Source: Winogradskyella undariae (GTDB taxonomy: Bacteria > Bacteroidota > Bacteroidia > Flavobacteriales > Flavobacteriaceae). From it: a stretch of 64,000 bases of DNA. The position numbers and the translations under genes are program-made. This document shows, piece by piece, positions 55,068-63,545 of the stretch. Positions within the stretch are counted from its first letter, which is position 1; every line of letters begins with the position of its first letter. The stretch is taken from contig NZ_JABTEL010000013.1 of NCBI RefSeq assembly GCF_013285155.1, positions 34,759 to 98,758 of the forward strand, written 5' to 3'. The notes below the pieces were generated by a model that worked only from the letters and a program-made list of their open reading frames with translations, had not been told where the DNA came from and ran no database searches.

Positions 55068-55829
55068 CTAAATGGTAATTTTTAAATTATCGTATGCTAA
55101 ATAAACGTTTTCTGGTAAGTTTTTCTCTACTTCATCATGAAATCCTAAATAAGGACTAATATGTGTAAGATAAGCGCGTTTAGGTTTTACGCGCGCAATA
55201 AAAGTGAGTGCTTCTTCTAAATTAAAGTGCGACATATGTGGTTCTATCTGCAAAGCATTCACGACTAAAACTTCTAAGCCATAAAGCTTTTCAACTTCTT
55301 CATCTGCTATCGTTTTCATATCCGTTAAATAGGCGAAATTTCGAAATCGATATCCAAAAACCTGAAGTTTATTATGCAAACCATCAATAGGCATTACATT
55401 AATATTTCCTGCTAAAAAAGACTGATTCTCTACTATATTTTTTATCACATTTGGAGCGCCTGGATATTTATTTTCTGTTGTAAAAATATAATCAAAACGT
55501 TGCTCTAAAGCTTTAAAAACTCGTTGATGGGCATATAGAGGAATATCACCTTGCCTAAAGAAAAATGGACGAATATCATCTAACCCCATGGTGTGATCTG
55601 CATGCTCATGAGTGAAAATAATCCCATCAATTTTAGAGACTTTTGCCCTAAGCATTTGTTGTCTAAAATCGGGACCACAATCAACTACAAAAGTATAATC
55701 TTCCCACTCTACCAACACAGAAACTCGCAAGCGTTGATCCTTAAAATTTTCACTTAAACAAACAGGATGATCACTTCCTATTACGGGAATCCCCTGAGAA
55801 GTACCAGTGCCTAAAAATGTAATTTTCAA
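55068..55829 (-). CDS. MBL-fold metallohydrolase (PhnP-like)
   Basis: A 253-residue beta-lactamase-fold hydrolase: GTGTSQGIPVIGSDH at the N terminus and the metal motif H74-E-H76-A-D78-H79; C-terminal YLTHISPYLG supplies another ligand. The N-terminal motif and the residue spacing resemble PhnP phosphodiesterases. Its substrate here is not known, but a nucleotide-derived cyclic phosphodiester is plausible. Confidence 0.85.
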   Translation of the reverse strand: MKITFLGTGTSQGIPVIGSDHPVCLSENFKDQRLRVSVLVEWEDYTFVVDCGPDFRQQMLRAKVSKIDGIIFTHEHADHTMGLDDIRPFFFRQGDIPLYAHQRVFKALEQRFDYIFTTENKYPGAPNVIKNIVENQSFLAGNINVMPIDGLHNKLQVFGYRFRNFAYLTDMKTIADEEVEKLYGLEVLVVNALQIEPHMSHFNLEEALTFIARVKPKRAYLTHISPYLGFHDEVEKNLPENVYLAYDNLKITI

Positions 55830-55983
55830 ACCTTTTCAATTTAGTAAGACCCATCTAGAATTAAAAAAACCGCAATAAAAATGTTATTTTTTACTTATTA
55901 TTTCACGATAAAATAAAAAACACACCTATTTTTTATCATATAATTTTAAGTCGTAAATGGTAGGACAAAAATAAGCTTATTTT

Positions 55984-56013
55984 TTTGTTTGCAATAGTAA
56001 AACCTTACCTTTG
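55984..56013 (+). promoter_or_regulatory. Promoter of the gene at 56039 (-33 and -7 boxes)
   Basis: TTTG (55984-55987) and TACCTTTG (56006-56013) are 18 bp apart, matching the Bacteroidota primary promoter. It decides the start of the next gene: a TTG at 55985 would lie within the promoter. Confidence 0.6.
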
Positions 56014-56038
56014 CTTAAAGGACAGAAACCTAAACTCT

Positions 56039-57493
56039 ATGAAGGAAATAACGTATACAGGCGATACTGATTTCGAAAATATTCCATCTCTTAAAGATAA
56101 AGCATTGCGCATCAATCTTAATGCTGATATTTATGGAACATTTTCTGAAATAGGAGCTGGACAAGAAACGGTTCGCCATTTTTTCAGAGCAGGTGGTGCT
56201 TCTGGAACCATTGCTAAAGCGATGTCTGCTTATGACAAAGATTTTAGTGATGCGATATATGGTATTGAAGATGATCGTCGTTACGTAACAGAGGCAAGAC
56301 TTCGTAAAATGCTAAATCACGAAGTAAATATAATGGAGGAGCGCATTACTAGAGAAAGACATCCTAATAAAATATTTTTCTCTTATGCTAATACCGTTGC
56401 AACTATAGATTTTGCTAAGCAATATAAAGGTCATGGTTGGGTTGGAATAAAATATCAAGTTGGTTCTGGACAAGAATATAATGAGATTGTTCTTCATATT
56501 AGATTTAAAGAAACAGACGCTCGTTTACAACAAGAAACGCTAGGTAAATTAGGAACAAACCTTATTTATGGTGCTTTTTACAAATACAATCAGCCTCGTA
56601 AACTATTACGTTACTTATACGATCACTTAGATAAAGATCAATTAGAAATTGATACTATTAATTTCTCTGGACCTGTATTTAAAGATGTAGATAACCGTTT
56701 AATGAGTTTACAACTGGTTAAAAATGGTATGACTGATGCTGTAATGTTTTCACCAGATGGTAATAACGTTTTACCGGCTCGTGTGCTTTATAAAAAGAAT
56801 ATTTTAGCGCTAAGAGGTAGTTTTAGACCTGTTACTAAAGTAAATATGGACATGCTAGAGAAGTCTCTAGAAATGTTTGTTAAAGAAAATAAAGTAGAAA
56901 AAGATAGAACGCAAGTTATTTTCGAAATCACTTTGTCTAACTTGAGAGCTGAAGGTAAAATTGATGAGCAAGATTTTATGGATCGTGCAAAATTATTATG
57001 CTCGTTAGGACAAACTGTATTAATCTCAAACTTCCAAGAATATTATAAATTAGTTGAGTATTTCTCTCAATACACTAAGAACAGAATGGGCTTAGCAATG
57101 GGAGTTAATAACCTTGTTGATATTTTTGATGAGAAATATTACCGTCACTTAAGTGGTGGCATCTTAGAAGCCTTTGGAAAATTATTTTACAAAGACCTAC
57201 GTGTTTACTTATACCCTATGGAAAATGAGGATGGAACCTTAACAACTAGCGAAAACGTTAAAGTACATCCAAGAATGAAGGAATTATTCAAATTCTTCAA
57301 ATACAATGGTAAGGTCGTAGACATTTCTGATGTAGACGCTTCAAATCTATCTGTGTTTTCTAGAAAAGTCCTTAAAATGATTGTAGATAACGAAGATGGT
57401 TGGGAAGCAATGTTACCTGAAGGTGTAGATGATCTAATAAAAGAAGAAAGCTTATTTGGCTGGGAAGCTGAAGAAGTAATGCATAAGCGATAA
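56039..57493 (+). CDS. Conserved Bacteroidota protein of unknown function
   Basis: About 484 residues from ATG 56039. The N-terminal block is highly conserved in form: ITYTGDTDFENIPSL and GQETVRHFFRAGGASGTIAK with an unbroken alpha/beta pattern through the rest. Homologues in Flavobacteriia, as I recall, carry misleading labels such as TonB-dependent receptor or nucleotide adenylyltransferase; nothing here supports a receptor barrel, and there is no signal peptide. A cytosolic enzyme is likely, but catalytic motifs are not recognised. Followed by a terminator. Confidence 0.75.
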   Translation: MKEITYTGDTDFENIPSLKDKALRINLNADIYGTFSEIGAGQETVRHFFRAGGASGTIAKAMSAYDKDFSDAIYGIEDDRRYVTEARLRKMLNHEVNIMEERITRERHPNKIFFSYANTVATIDFAKQYKGHGWVGIKYQVGSGQEYNEIVLHIRFKETDARLQQETLGKLGTNLIYGAFYKYNQPRKLLRYLYDHLDKDQLEIDTINFSGPVFKDVDNRLMSLQLVKNGMTDAVMFSPDGNNVLPARVLYKKNILALRGSFRPVTKVNMDMLEKSLEMFVKENKVEKDRTQVIFEITLSNLRAEGKIDEQDFMDRAKLLCSLGQTVLISNFQEYYKLVEYFSQYTKNRMGLAMGVNNLVDIFDEKYYRHLSGGILEAFGKLFYKDLRVYLYPMENEDGTLTTSENVKVHPRMKELFKFFKYNGKVVDISDVDASNLSVFSRKVLKMIVDNEDGWEAMLPEGVDDLIKEESLFGWEAEEVMHKR

Positions 57494-57512
57494 AACAAAA
57501 TTATATAAAAGT

Positions 57513-57547
57513 AAAAAGCGACCATTCATAGTGAATAGTCGCTTTTT
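57513..57547. terminator. Intrinsic terminator after the conserved protein
   Basis: Stem of GCGAC/GTCGC and ATTCA/TGAAT with one C-A mismatch between, a 3-nt loop, and T tracts on both ends of the stem; it may serve this gene and the convergent bcp gene. Confidence 0.75.
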
Positions 57548-57564
57548 TTATACTGTAAAAAATA

Positions 57565-58023
57565 TTATTCTTCCGTTAATATTTGATCTGTATGCGCTTT
57601 AGTTTTCACTTTAGCTATAACATCTGTTATCACACCGTTTTCATCAATAATAAAGGTTGTTCTATGAATCCCATCATATTCTTTTCCCATAAATTTCTTA
57701 GGTCCCCAAACACCAAATGCTTCAATAACAGCTTTATCTTCATCGGCTAATAAAGGATATTGAAAATCGTATTTATTTTTAAAATTAGTTTGCCTTTTAG
57801 CACTATCTGCACTAACACCTAAAATCTCATAACCTTGAGCTTTAAAACGGTCATAATTGTCATTTAAATTACAAGCTTCTGCGGTACAACCTGGTGTACT
57901 TGCTTTTGGATAAAAGAATACAACCAATTTCTTTCCTTTATAATCCGAAAGTGAAATGGTATTTCCTTGTTCATCTAATGCTGAAAAATCTGGAGCCTTA
58001 TCTCCTACTTTTAAATGCGTCAT
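57565..58023 (-). CDS. bcp: Thioredoxin-dependent thiol peroxidase (BCP/PrxQ)
   Basis: A 152-residue peroxiredoxin reducing peroxides. The peroxidatic Cys C46 and a resolving Cys C51 lie in the PGCTAEACNL segment (PrxQ, atypical 2-Cys type), with PDFSAL and KKLVVFFYPKASTPG leading to it. Full-length for the family. Confidence 0.93.
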   Translation of the reverse strand: MTHLKVGDKAPDFSALDEQGNTISLSDYKGKKLVVFFYPKASTPGCTAEACNLNDNYDRFKAQGYEILGVSADSAKRQTNFKNKYDFQYPLLADEDKAVIEAFGVWGPKKFMGKEYDGIHRTTFIIDENGVITDVIAKVKTKAHTDQILTEE

Positions 58024-58060
58024 AATGCTTAAATTTGTCTTTCTGTAAAAATACGATGAA

Positions 58061-58717
58061 ATGACTAAACAAGAAAAGGTAGACTTTGTTATAAATACGT
58101 TAAAAGGACTCTATCCTGAAATCCCGATTCCATTAGACCATAAAGACCCTTACACTTTATTGATCGCTGTATTGATGTCTGCGCAGAGTACAGATGTGCG
58201 TGTTAATCAAATTACTCCCTTATTATTTGAACGGGCAGATAACCCTTATGACATGATTAAGCTGAGTGTTGAAGAAATTAGAGAAATCATAAAACCTGTG
58301 GGATTATCACCTATGAAAAGTAAAGGAATTTATGGTTTATCACATATTTTAATTGATAAGTATAATGGAGAAGTACCTCAAACTTATGAAGGTTTAGAAG
58401 AATTGCCTGCTGTAGGACATAAAACAGCTGCCGTTGTATTATCTCAAGCATTCGGTATACCTGCATTTCCGGTAGATACCCATATTCATCGTTTAATGTA
58501 CCGTTGGAATTTAACTAATGGTAAAAACGTGGTACAAACCGAAAAAGATGCTAAACGCATATTTCCAGAAGAACTCTGGAATGATTTACACCTTCAAATG
58601 ATTTGGTATGGTAGAGAGTATTCACCTGCTCGTGGATGGGATATGGAAAAAGATATCATTACAAAAACCATAGGTCGTAAAACGGTCTTAGATGATTATT
58701 ATAAAAAGAAGAAATAG
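58061..58717 (+). CDS. nth: Endonuclease III-like DNA glycosylase without Fe-S cluster
   Basis: A 218-residue HhH-GPD glycosylase/AP lyase that removes oxidised pyrimidines. The HhH motif EELPAVGHKTAAVVL carries catalytic Lys121, and VDTHIHR carries Asp139. The C-terminal region, where the four Cys that hold a [4Fe-4S] cluster in E. coli Nth would be, has none: only the clusterless WYGREYSPARGW and DIITKTIGRK remain. Whole-length homology otherwise supports the Nth assignment. Confidence 0.88.
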   Translation: MTKQEKVDFVINTLKGLYPEIPIPLDHKDPYTLLIAVLMSAQSTDVRVNQITPLLFERADNPYDMIKLSVEEIREIIKPVGLSPMKSKGIYGLSHILIDKYNGEVPQTYEGLEELPAVGHKTAAVVLSQAFGIPAFPVDTHIHRLMYRWNLTNGKNVVQTEKDAKRIFPEELWNDLHLQMIWYGREYSPARGWDMEKDIITKTIGRKTVLDDYYKKKK

Positions 58718-58755
58718 AACAATTTTTGAGACTTATTTTAGAAAATCATCAATCG

Positions 58756-59296
58756 ATGAAAAAACTTTTAGCTATTGCTGTCGTATTTTCTTTTACATCT
58801 TGTATACCTGTTAAAATTGCGCCGCGTTTTAAAAATCAAGATTACAAAATAATGCTGGCAAAGAAGTTTCATAAAGATATGCCAAGAGAAACTTCTTTTA
58901 TATTTAAAGATTCAAAAGAAGCAGAAGAGTTCTATAATTATATCAATAAAAAACACCAACTAAATCATGTTGATGTTGGTTATAATGTTCCCTTTCAACT
59001 TAAAAATGAAACTTTATATTTATCCTATCATGAAGCAGAGCGTACTGATGAAAAAGTAAATTTACCATTCGCTGTAATTGATGCCAAATGGTAACTCGCG
59101 ATTGTTTGAAGGTAATTACGCAACACGAACCGGCCATTGGTACATTATTTTAACGATCTATGACAAAGACATCAAAAATTGCCTCGTAGACAAACATCCT
59201 TTAAAAGAAAAAACAATTCAATATTTAAAAGATTTAAAGCAAGAATACCTTACGACTCAAAACTATGAGGAATTACTTTTAACTAAAAAATCCTGA
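58756..59296 (+). pseudogene. Lipoprotein of unknown function with a frameshift
   Basis: Starting at ATG 58756, a lipoprotein signal (lipobox FSFTSC) leads into a soluble domain that reads through about 59085 and stops at 59094. The +1 frame then continues without a break to 59296 (RLFEGNYATRTGHWYIILT), as expected from one protein of about 180 residues. A single extra base in GCCAAAT (59083-59089) or loss of two would explain it. A start at 58726 (TTG) for the longer frame is less likely. No domain is recognised. Confidence 0.7.
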
Positions 59297-59318
59297 TATT
59301 TTCATATCAGGATTTTTT
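59285..59318. terminator. Bidirectional intrinsic terminator
   Basis: A perfect 15-bp stem (AAAAAATCCTGATAT arm) with a 4-nt loop and a T run after each arm end. It ends the frameshifted lipoprotein gene on plus and the small 59326 gene on minus. Confidence 0.88.
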
Positions 59319-59325
59319 GTTTTAA

Positions 59326-59469
59326 TTAATTTAAGAGTGCTTCAAACTCCAAGTTATTATAATCTATAACACACAAGGCTTTTGAATAATTCAAAATAAA
59401 ACGAACTGTTTCATCCTTAGGTTGTAGGTTATTATGTTTTGAAGAAGCATTAGAGTAAATTTTTGCCAT
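59326..59469 (-). CDS. Conserved 47-residue mini-protein
   Basis: A complete reading frame from ATG 59469 to TAA 59326-59328 encodes 47 residues: start MAKIYSNASSKHNNLQPKDE, and a helical second half with NYSKALCVIDYNNLEFEALL. I recognise this form as a small protein found next to the ECF sigma factor in other Flavobacteriaceae, but its function is unknown. It lies 57 bp downstream of the sigma gene on the same strand and may be co-transcribed. Confidence 0.65.
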   Translation of the reverse strand: MAKIYSNASSKHNNLQPKDETVRFILNYSKALCVIDYNNLEFEALLN

Positions 59470-59526
59470 TTTCACTATTTATGAGTTTATATATAGCAAA
59501 AACGTACTATTAAATACTTTATTGTA

Positions 59527-60111
59527 TTAATTTGTTAAAATGATATTATTTTGATCAATTACCTTACGCATATTTATAAGTGCATAACGCATTCTACCCA
59601 AAGCCGTATTTATACTTACACCTGTGCGTTCAGAAATTTCCTTAAAACTCATGTCTTGATACATACGCATCAACAATACCTGTTTTTGGTCTTCTGGTAA
59701 TTCTTGAATGATACGTCGTACATCAGATTCTACTTGATCTTTTATCAAAACTTTTTCTGCATTTAAACTAGAATCGCTTAATACTGAAAAAATGCTAAAC
59801 TCACCAGTATTATCAAATTTAGGCATACGACTATTTTTTCTAAAATGATCGATTACCAAATTGTGAGCAATACGCATAACCCAAGGTAAAAACTTACCTT
59901 CTTCATTATACTTACCACGTTTTAGATTTTTTATAACCTTAATAAAGGTATCCTGAAAAACATCTTCAGTAATATCTCTATCGTAAACTTTTGAATAAAT
60001 AAAACTATAGATTTTTTGCTTATGCCTCTGAATTAAAATTGAAAGCGCATTCTCATCACCATTAATATAGTTGGTAACCAGAGCTGAGTCTTGTATAAGT
60101 CCTTTTTTCAT
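59527..60111 (-). CDS. ECF-type RNA polymerase sigma factor
   Basis: A 194-residue sigma-70 family factor with only regions 2 and 4: ILIQRHKQKIYSFIYSKV and TEDVFQDTFIKVIKN (region 2), a PWVMRIAHNLVIDHFRK DNA-melting/-10 segment, and EISERTGVSINTALGRMRYAL (region 4 HTH). No anti-sigma gene is adjacent, so control may be transcriptional. The preceding leader holds a palindrome and a -7 box. Confidence 0.88.
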   Translation of the reverse strand: MKKGLIQDSALVTNYINGDENALSILIQRHKQKIYSFIYSKVYDRDITEDVFQDTFIKVIKNLKRGKYNEEGKFLPWVMRIAHNLVIDHFRKNSRMPKFDNTGEFSIFSVLSDSSLNAEKVLIKDQVESDVRRIIQELPEDQKQVLLMRMYQDMSFKEISERTGVSINTALGRMRYALINMRKVIDQNNIILTN

Positions 60112-60127
60112 AATTATTACTTTAGTC

Positions 60128-60147
60128 CTTAGTAGTAGCCTACTAAG
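60128..60147. repeat. Palindrome in the sigma factor leader
   Basis: CTTAGTAG (60128-60135) and CTACTAAG (60140-60147) form a perfect 8-bp stem around TAGC, 17 to 36 nt before the sigma ATG. It could form an RNA hairpin next to the start codon or be an operator. Confidence 0.4.
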
Positions 60148-60218
60148 TTGGGGTTTATAGCTGTTTTCTTAAAGTAATATTATGCGATAAGCAGATGGTT
60201 TTTTAAATGAATAAGTTT

Positions 60219-60226
60219 CAAATATA
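60219..60226 (-). promoter_or_regulatory. -7 box (TATATTTG) of the sigma factor gene
   Basis: Exact TAnnTTTG match on the minus strand, 107 nt upstream of the ATG; a TTTTTTG lies 21 bp further upstream as a possible -33 box. Confidence 0.4.
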
Positions 60227-60443
60227 ACAACATTCCTGTCTAATAAACAAAAAATAACACTAAAATTTAACTATTTATCTGATGAAAATTCACTTAAACA
60301 GATGAATTAAATATTAAATAAATGTAAAACTAGTATCATTATTTGTAGCTAAAAACAATAAAAACGCCGTAAAATCGCTTTCTTTTAACAGATTTATCCT
60401 CGTGAATTATGAATCATACTTTAAAGTTTATTTGGTATTGTAG

Positions 60444-60451
60444 TATCTTTG
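60444..60451 (+). promoter_or_regulatory. -7 box (TATCTTTG) of uvrA
   Basis: Exact TAnnTTTG match ending 24 nt before the uvrA ATG. No TTTG -33 at the right spacing. Confidence 0.45.
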
Positions 60452-60475
60452 CAAACTTAGATATCTAAAAAACCT

Positions 60476-63265
60476 ATGAACACTACTAACCTAGACGTTA
60501 ATCCGAAAGAAAACATCATTATTAAAGGTGCTAAACTTCATAATTTAAAAAATATTGATGTTGTTATTCCTAGAAATAAATTGGTCGTTATTACAGGTTT
60601 ATCGGGTTCTGGTAAATCTAGTTTAGCTTTCGATACACTTTATGCCGAAGGACAAAGGCGTTACGTAGAAAGTTTGAGTAGTTATGCGCGTCAGTTTTTA
60701 GGCCGACTGAACAAACCTAAAGTAGATTATATTAAAGGAATTGCTCCTGCTATTGCTATTGAACAAAAGGTAAATTCTACAAATCCACGATCTACAGTGG
60801 GTACAACCACTGAAATTTATGATTATCTAAAATTACTTTTTGCCAGAATTGGTAAGACCTACTCACCTATCTCTGGTAATGAAGTTAAAAAACATACAGT
60901 TTCTGATGTTATTAATTACATCTCTAACTTTGAAGAACGTTCTAAACTATTACTCTTAGCGCCTATTATTTTAGAAGAAGGCAGAACGTTAGAAAACAAA
61001 CTTCAAACCTTACAACAACAAGGATATGCGCGTATTAAGGTTAAAGGTGAGGTTGTTAGAATTGACGATGCTTTAAAGCAAGAAATAACTACTGATGATG
61101 ATTTATTTTTAGTTGTAGATAGAATTGTTTTTAAAAATGATGAAGATTTTCTTAACCGTTTAGCCGATGCTGTTGGTACTGCTTTTTATGAAGGCATTGG
61201 GACTTGTATCATAGAATCTTTAGCAGACAATAAACAAATGCTTTTCAATAATAAGTTTGAAATGGATGGCATGTCCTTTTTAGAACCAAATGCGCATTTA
61301 TTCAGCTTTAATAATCCTTATGGCGCTTGTCCTAAATGTGAAGGCTATGGCGACGTTATTGGTATTGATGACGATTTAGTGATTCCCAACACAGCTTTAT
61401 CTGTTTTTGAAAATGCTATTTTTCCATGGCGAGGAGATAGTATGGGTTGGTACAGAGATCAATTAGTTAATAACTCACACCAATTTGATTTCCCTATTCA
61501 TAAGCCTTATTTTAAATTAAGTGATGCTGATAAAGCGTTAATTTGGAAAGGAAATCAATATTTTGAAGGCTTAAATGATTTCTTTGCTGAACTAGAATCT
61601 AAAGCTTATAAAATTCAGAATCGCGTTATGTTATCGCGCTACCGAGGTAAAACAAAATGTAGTGTTTGTGAAGGTAAACGCTTGCGTAAAGAAGCCAATT
61701 ATGTAAAAATTGAAGATGCTACAATTACAGACCTAGTGGATTTACCAATAGATGAATTAGCCGTATTCTTTAAAGGTTTAAAACTTAATGAATACGATAC
61801 ACAAATAGCCAAACGTCTACTTATAGAAATAAATACACGATTAGAATTCCTGTCTAATGTTGGTCTAAATTACCTTACCTTAAACAGAAAATCGAACACT
61901 CTATCCGGTGGAGAAAGCCAACGTATTAACCTAGCAACTTCTTTAGGTAGTAGTTTGGTGGGATCTATGTATATTTTAGATGAACCCAGTATTGGTTTAC
62001 ACCCTAAAGACACAGAACGCTTAATTGAGGTTTTAAAATCGTTAAGAGATTTAGGAAATACAGTGATCGTTGTTGAGCATGACGAAGATATTATGAAAGC
62101 GGCTGATGCTATTATTGATATAGGACCGGAAGCCGGAACCTTAGGAGGTGAAGTTGTTGCTGTTGGTAATTTTAAAGAGATTTTAGCTGCAGATAGTTTA
62201 ACCGCTAAATATCTTAATGGTGATTTAGAAATTGAAGTGCCTAAAAAACGAAGAACTTCTAAATACAAAATTGAAATTGTTGGTGCCCGCGAAAACAACC
62301 TTCAAAACATAGATGTTACGTTTCCTTTAGAGATGCTTACTGTTATCACCGGCGTTTCTGGAAGTGGAAAAAGTACCTTAGTTAAAAAGATTCTTTTTCC
62401 TGCAATACAGAAAAAATTGACAGGTTTTAGTGATAAAGCCGGTCAATTCTCTGAAATGAAAGGAAACATGAGCAATGTACAACATGTAGAATTTGTAGAT
62501 CAGAATCCTATTGGTCGCTCATCAAGATCTAATCCTGTGACTTATATTAAGGCTTATGATGATATTCGTTCTTTATTTGCATCTCAAAAACTAAGTAATA
62601 TTAGAAATTTTGCCGCTAAACATTTTAGTTTTAATGTTGATGCCGGACGTTGTGAAACCTGTAAAGGTGAAGGTGAAGTTACTATTGAAATGCAGTTTAT
62701 GGCAGATGTACATTTAACTTGCGATACTTGTGGCGGTAAACGTTTTAAAAAGGAAGTTTTAGAGGTTAAGTTTGAAGGAAAATCTATCGATGATGTCTTA
62801 AATCTTACCATTGATGATGCGATTGCATTTTTCGAAATTCATAACCAAACAAAAATAAAAAACAAGCTTCAACCTTTACAAGATGTTGGTTTAGGCTACG
62901 TTACTTTAGGGCAGTCCTCTTCTACCCTTTCTGGTGGTGAAGCACAACGTATTAAGTTAGCAACCTTCTTAGGAAAAGGAAGCAAGAGCGATAATGCGCT
63001 TTTCATTTTTGATGAACCAACTACAGGACTTCATTTTCATGATATTAAAAAATTATTAAAATCTTTTCAAGCATTAATAACAAAAGGACATTCCATTATT
63101 GTGATTGAGCATAATATAGATTTAATAAAATGTGCCGATTATATTATTGATCTTGGTCCTGAAGGAGGAAAAAATGGAGGGAAATTAGTTTCTGCCGGAA
63201 CACCCGAAGAGATTGCAAAAGATAAGAATTCCGTAACCGGAAAATATCTAGAAGAGAAACTATAA
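60476..63265 (+). CDS. uvrA: Excinuclease ABC subunit A
   Basis: A 929-residue UvrA, the damage-sensing ATPase of nucleotide-excision repair. First ATPase: GLSGSGKSSLAF near 42, then CPKCEGYGDV-type zinc finger, signature LSGGESQRINLA and Walker B MYILDEPSIGLHP. Second: GVSGSGKSTLV near 630, zinc finger with CETCKGEGEV and CDTCGGKRF, LSGGEAQRIKLA and LFIFDEPTTGLHF. Full length. A 92-codon gene follows after 1 bp. Confidence 0.95.
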   Translation: MNTTNLDVNPKENIIIKGAKLHNLKNIDVVIPRNKLVVITGLSGSGKSSLAFDTLYAEGQRRYVESLSSYARQFLGRLNKPKVDYIKGIAPAIAIEQKVNSTNPRSTVGTTTEIYDYLKLLFARIGKTYSPISGNEVKKHTVSDVINYISNFEERSKLLLLAPIILEEGRTLENKLQTLQQQGYARIKVKGEVVRIDDALKQEITTDDDLFLVVDRIVFKNDEDFLNRLADAVGTAFYEGIGTCIIESLADNKQMLFNNKFEMDGMSFLEPNAHLFSFNNPYGACPKCEGYGDVIGIDDDLVIPNTALSVFENAIFPWRGDSMGWYRDQLVNNSHQFDFPIHKPYFKLSDADKALIWKGNQYFEGLNDFFAELESKAYKIQNRVMLSRYRGKTKCSVCEGKRLRKEANYVKIEDATITDLVDLPIDELAVFFKGLKLNEYDTQIAKRLLIEINTRLEFLSNVGLNYLTLNRKSNTLSGGESQRINLATSLGSSLVGSMYILDEPSIGLHPKDTERLIEVLKSLRDLGNTVIVVEHDEDIMKAADAIIDIGPEAGTLGGEVVAVGNFKEILAADSLTAKYLNGDLEIEVPKKRRTSKYKIEIVGARENNLQNIDVTFPLEMLTVITGVSGSGKSTLVKKILFPAIQKKLTGFSDKAGQFSEMKGNMSNVQHVEFVDQNPIGRSSRSNPVTYIKAYDDIRSLFASQKLSNIRNFAAKHFSFNVDAGRCETCKGEGEVTIEMQFMADVHLTCDTCGGKRFKKEVLEVKFEGKSIDDVLNLTIDDAIAFFEIHNQTKIKNKLQPLQDVGLGYVTLGQSSSTLSGGEAQRIKLATFLGKGSKSDNALFIFDEPTTGLHFHDIKKLLKSFQALITKGHSIIVIEHNIDLIKCADYIIDLGPEGGKNGGKLVSAGTPEEIAKDKNSVTGKYLEEKL

Positions 63266-63266
63266 A

Positions 63267-63545
63267 ATGGATTTACCTAAAGGATTTAGTAATGAAGTCA
63301 TAGAAGCTAGAGAAAATACTTCAGACAAGACCGACGATAGTATTAAAGCTAGAGTTTCTGTTTCACCTTTAAAACCAGGCGGAGCTAGTTTTAAAACTAA
63401 TGTACTTATAAAAAAGTCAGGTTCTAAATACCTTTACAAACCTTCTATTGGTTCTGCTCTTTTCTGTTTTATCTTTCTAGCAGTAGGTCTAGGCATCTTA
63501 TTTTATGGCTTGTTTCCTCTATTTAAAAACAATTTTGACCTATGA
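63267..63545 (+). CDS. Small membrane protein, possibly truncated by the IS insertion
   Basis: A 92-residue protein starting MDLPKGFSNEVIEARENT, ending in a single membrane helix near 66-83 (FCFIFLAVGLGILFYG) and a short tail KNNFDL. It follows uvrA by 1 bp, hence likely co-transcribed. The stop TGA at 63543-63545 lies at the boundary of the IS3-family element, so the original C terminus, probably with a second helix, may have been lost. No named family is assigned. Confidence 0.6.
   Translation: MDLPKGFSNEVIEARENTSDKTDDSIKARVSVSPLKPGGASFKTNVLIKKSGSKYLYKPSIGSALFCFIFLAVGLGILFYGLFPLFKNNFDL

Larger units (their letters stand above)
60112..60475. other. 364-bp spacer between divergent sigma factor and uvrA genes
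   Basis: No reading frame of note. The minus strand side holds the sigma promoter -7 box (60219-60226) and a palindrome (60128-60147); the plus side holds the uvrA -7 box (60444-60451). Otherwise AT-rich sequence without recognised structure. Confidence 0.55.

Noticed and set aside
55985..56038. Upstream TTG start for the 56039 protein
   Set aside because: It lies inside the promoter boxes (55984-56013), so it would precede the transcript.
58726..58755. TTG start extending the lipoprotein at 58756
   Set aside because: ATG 58756 gives a clean lipoprotein signal; the added residues would spoil it.
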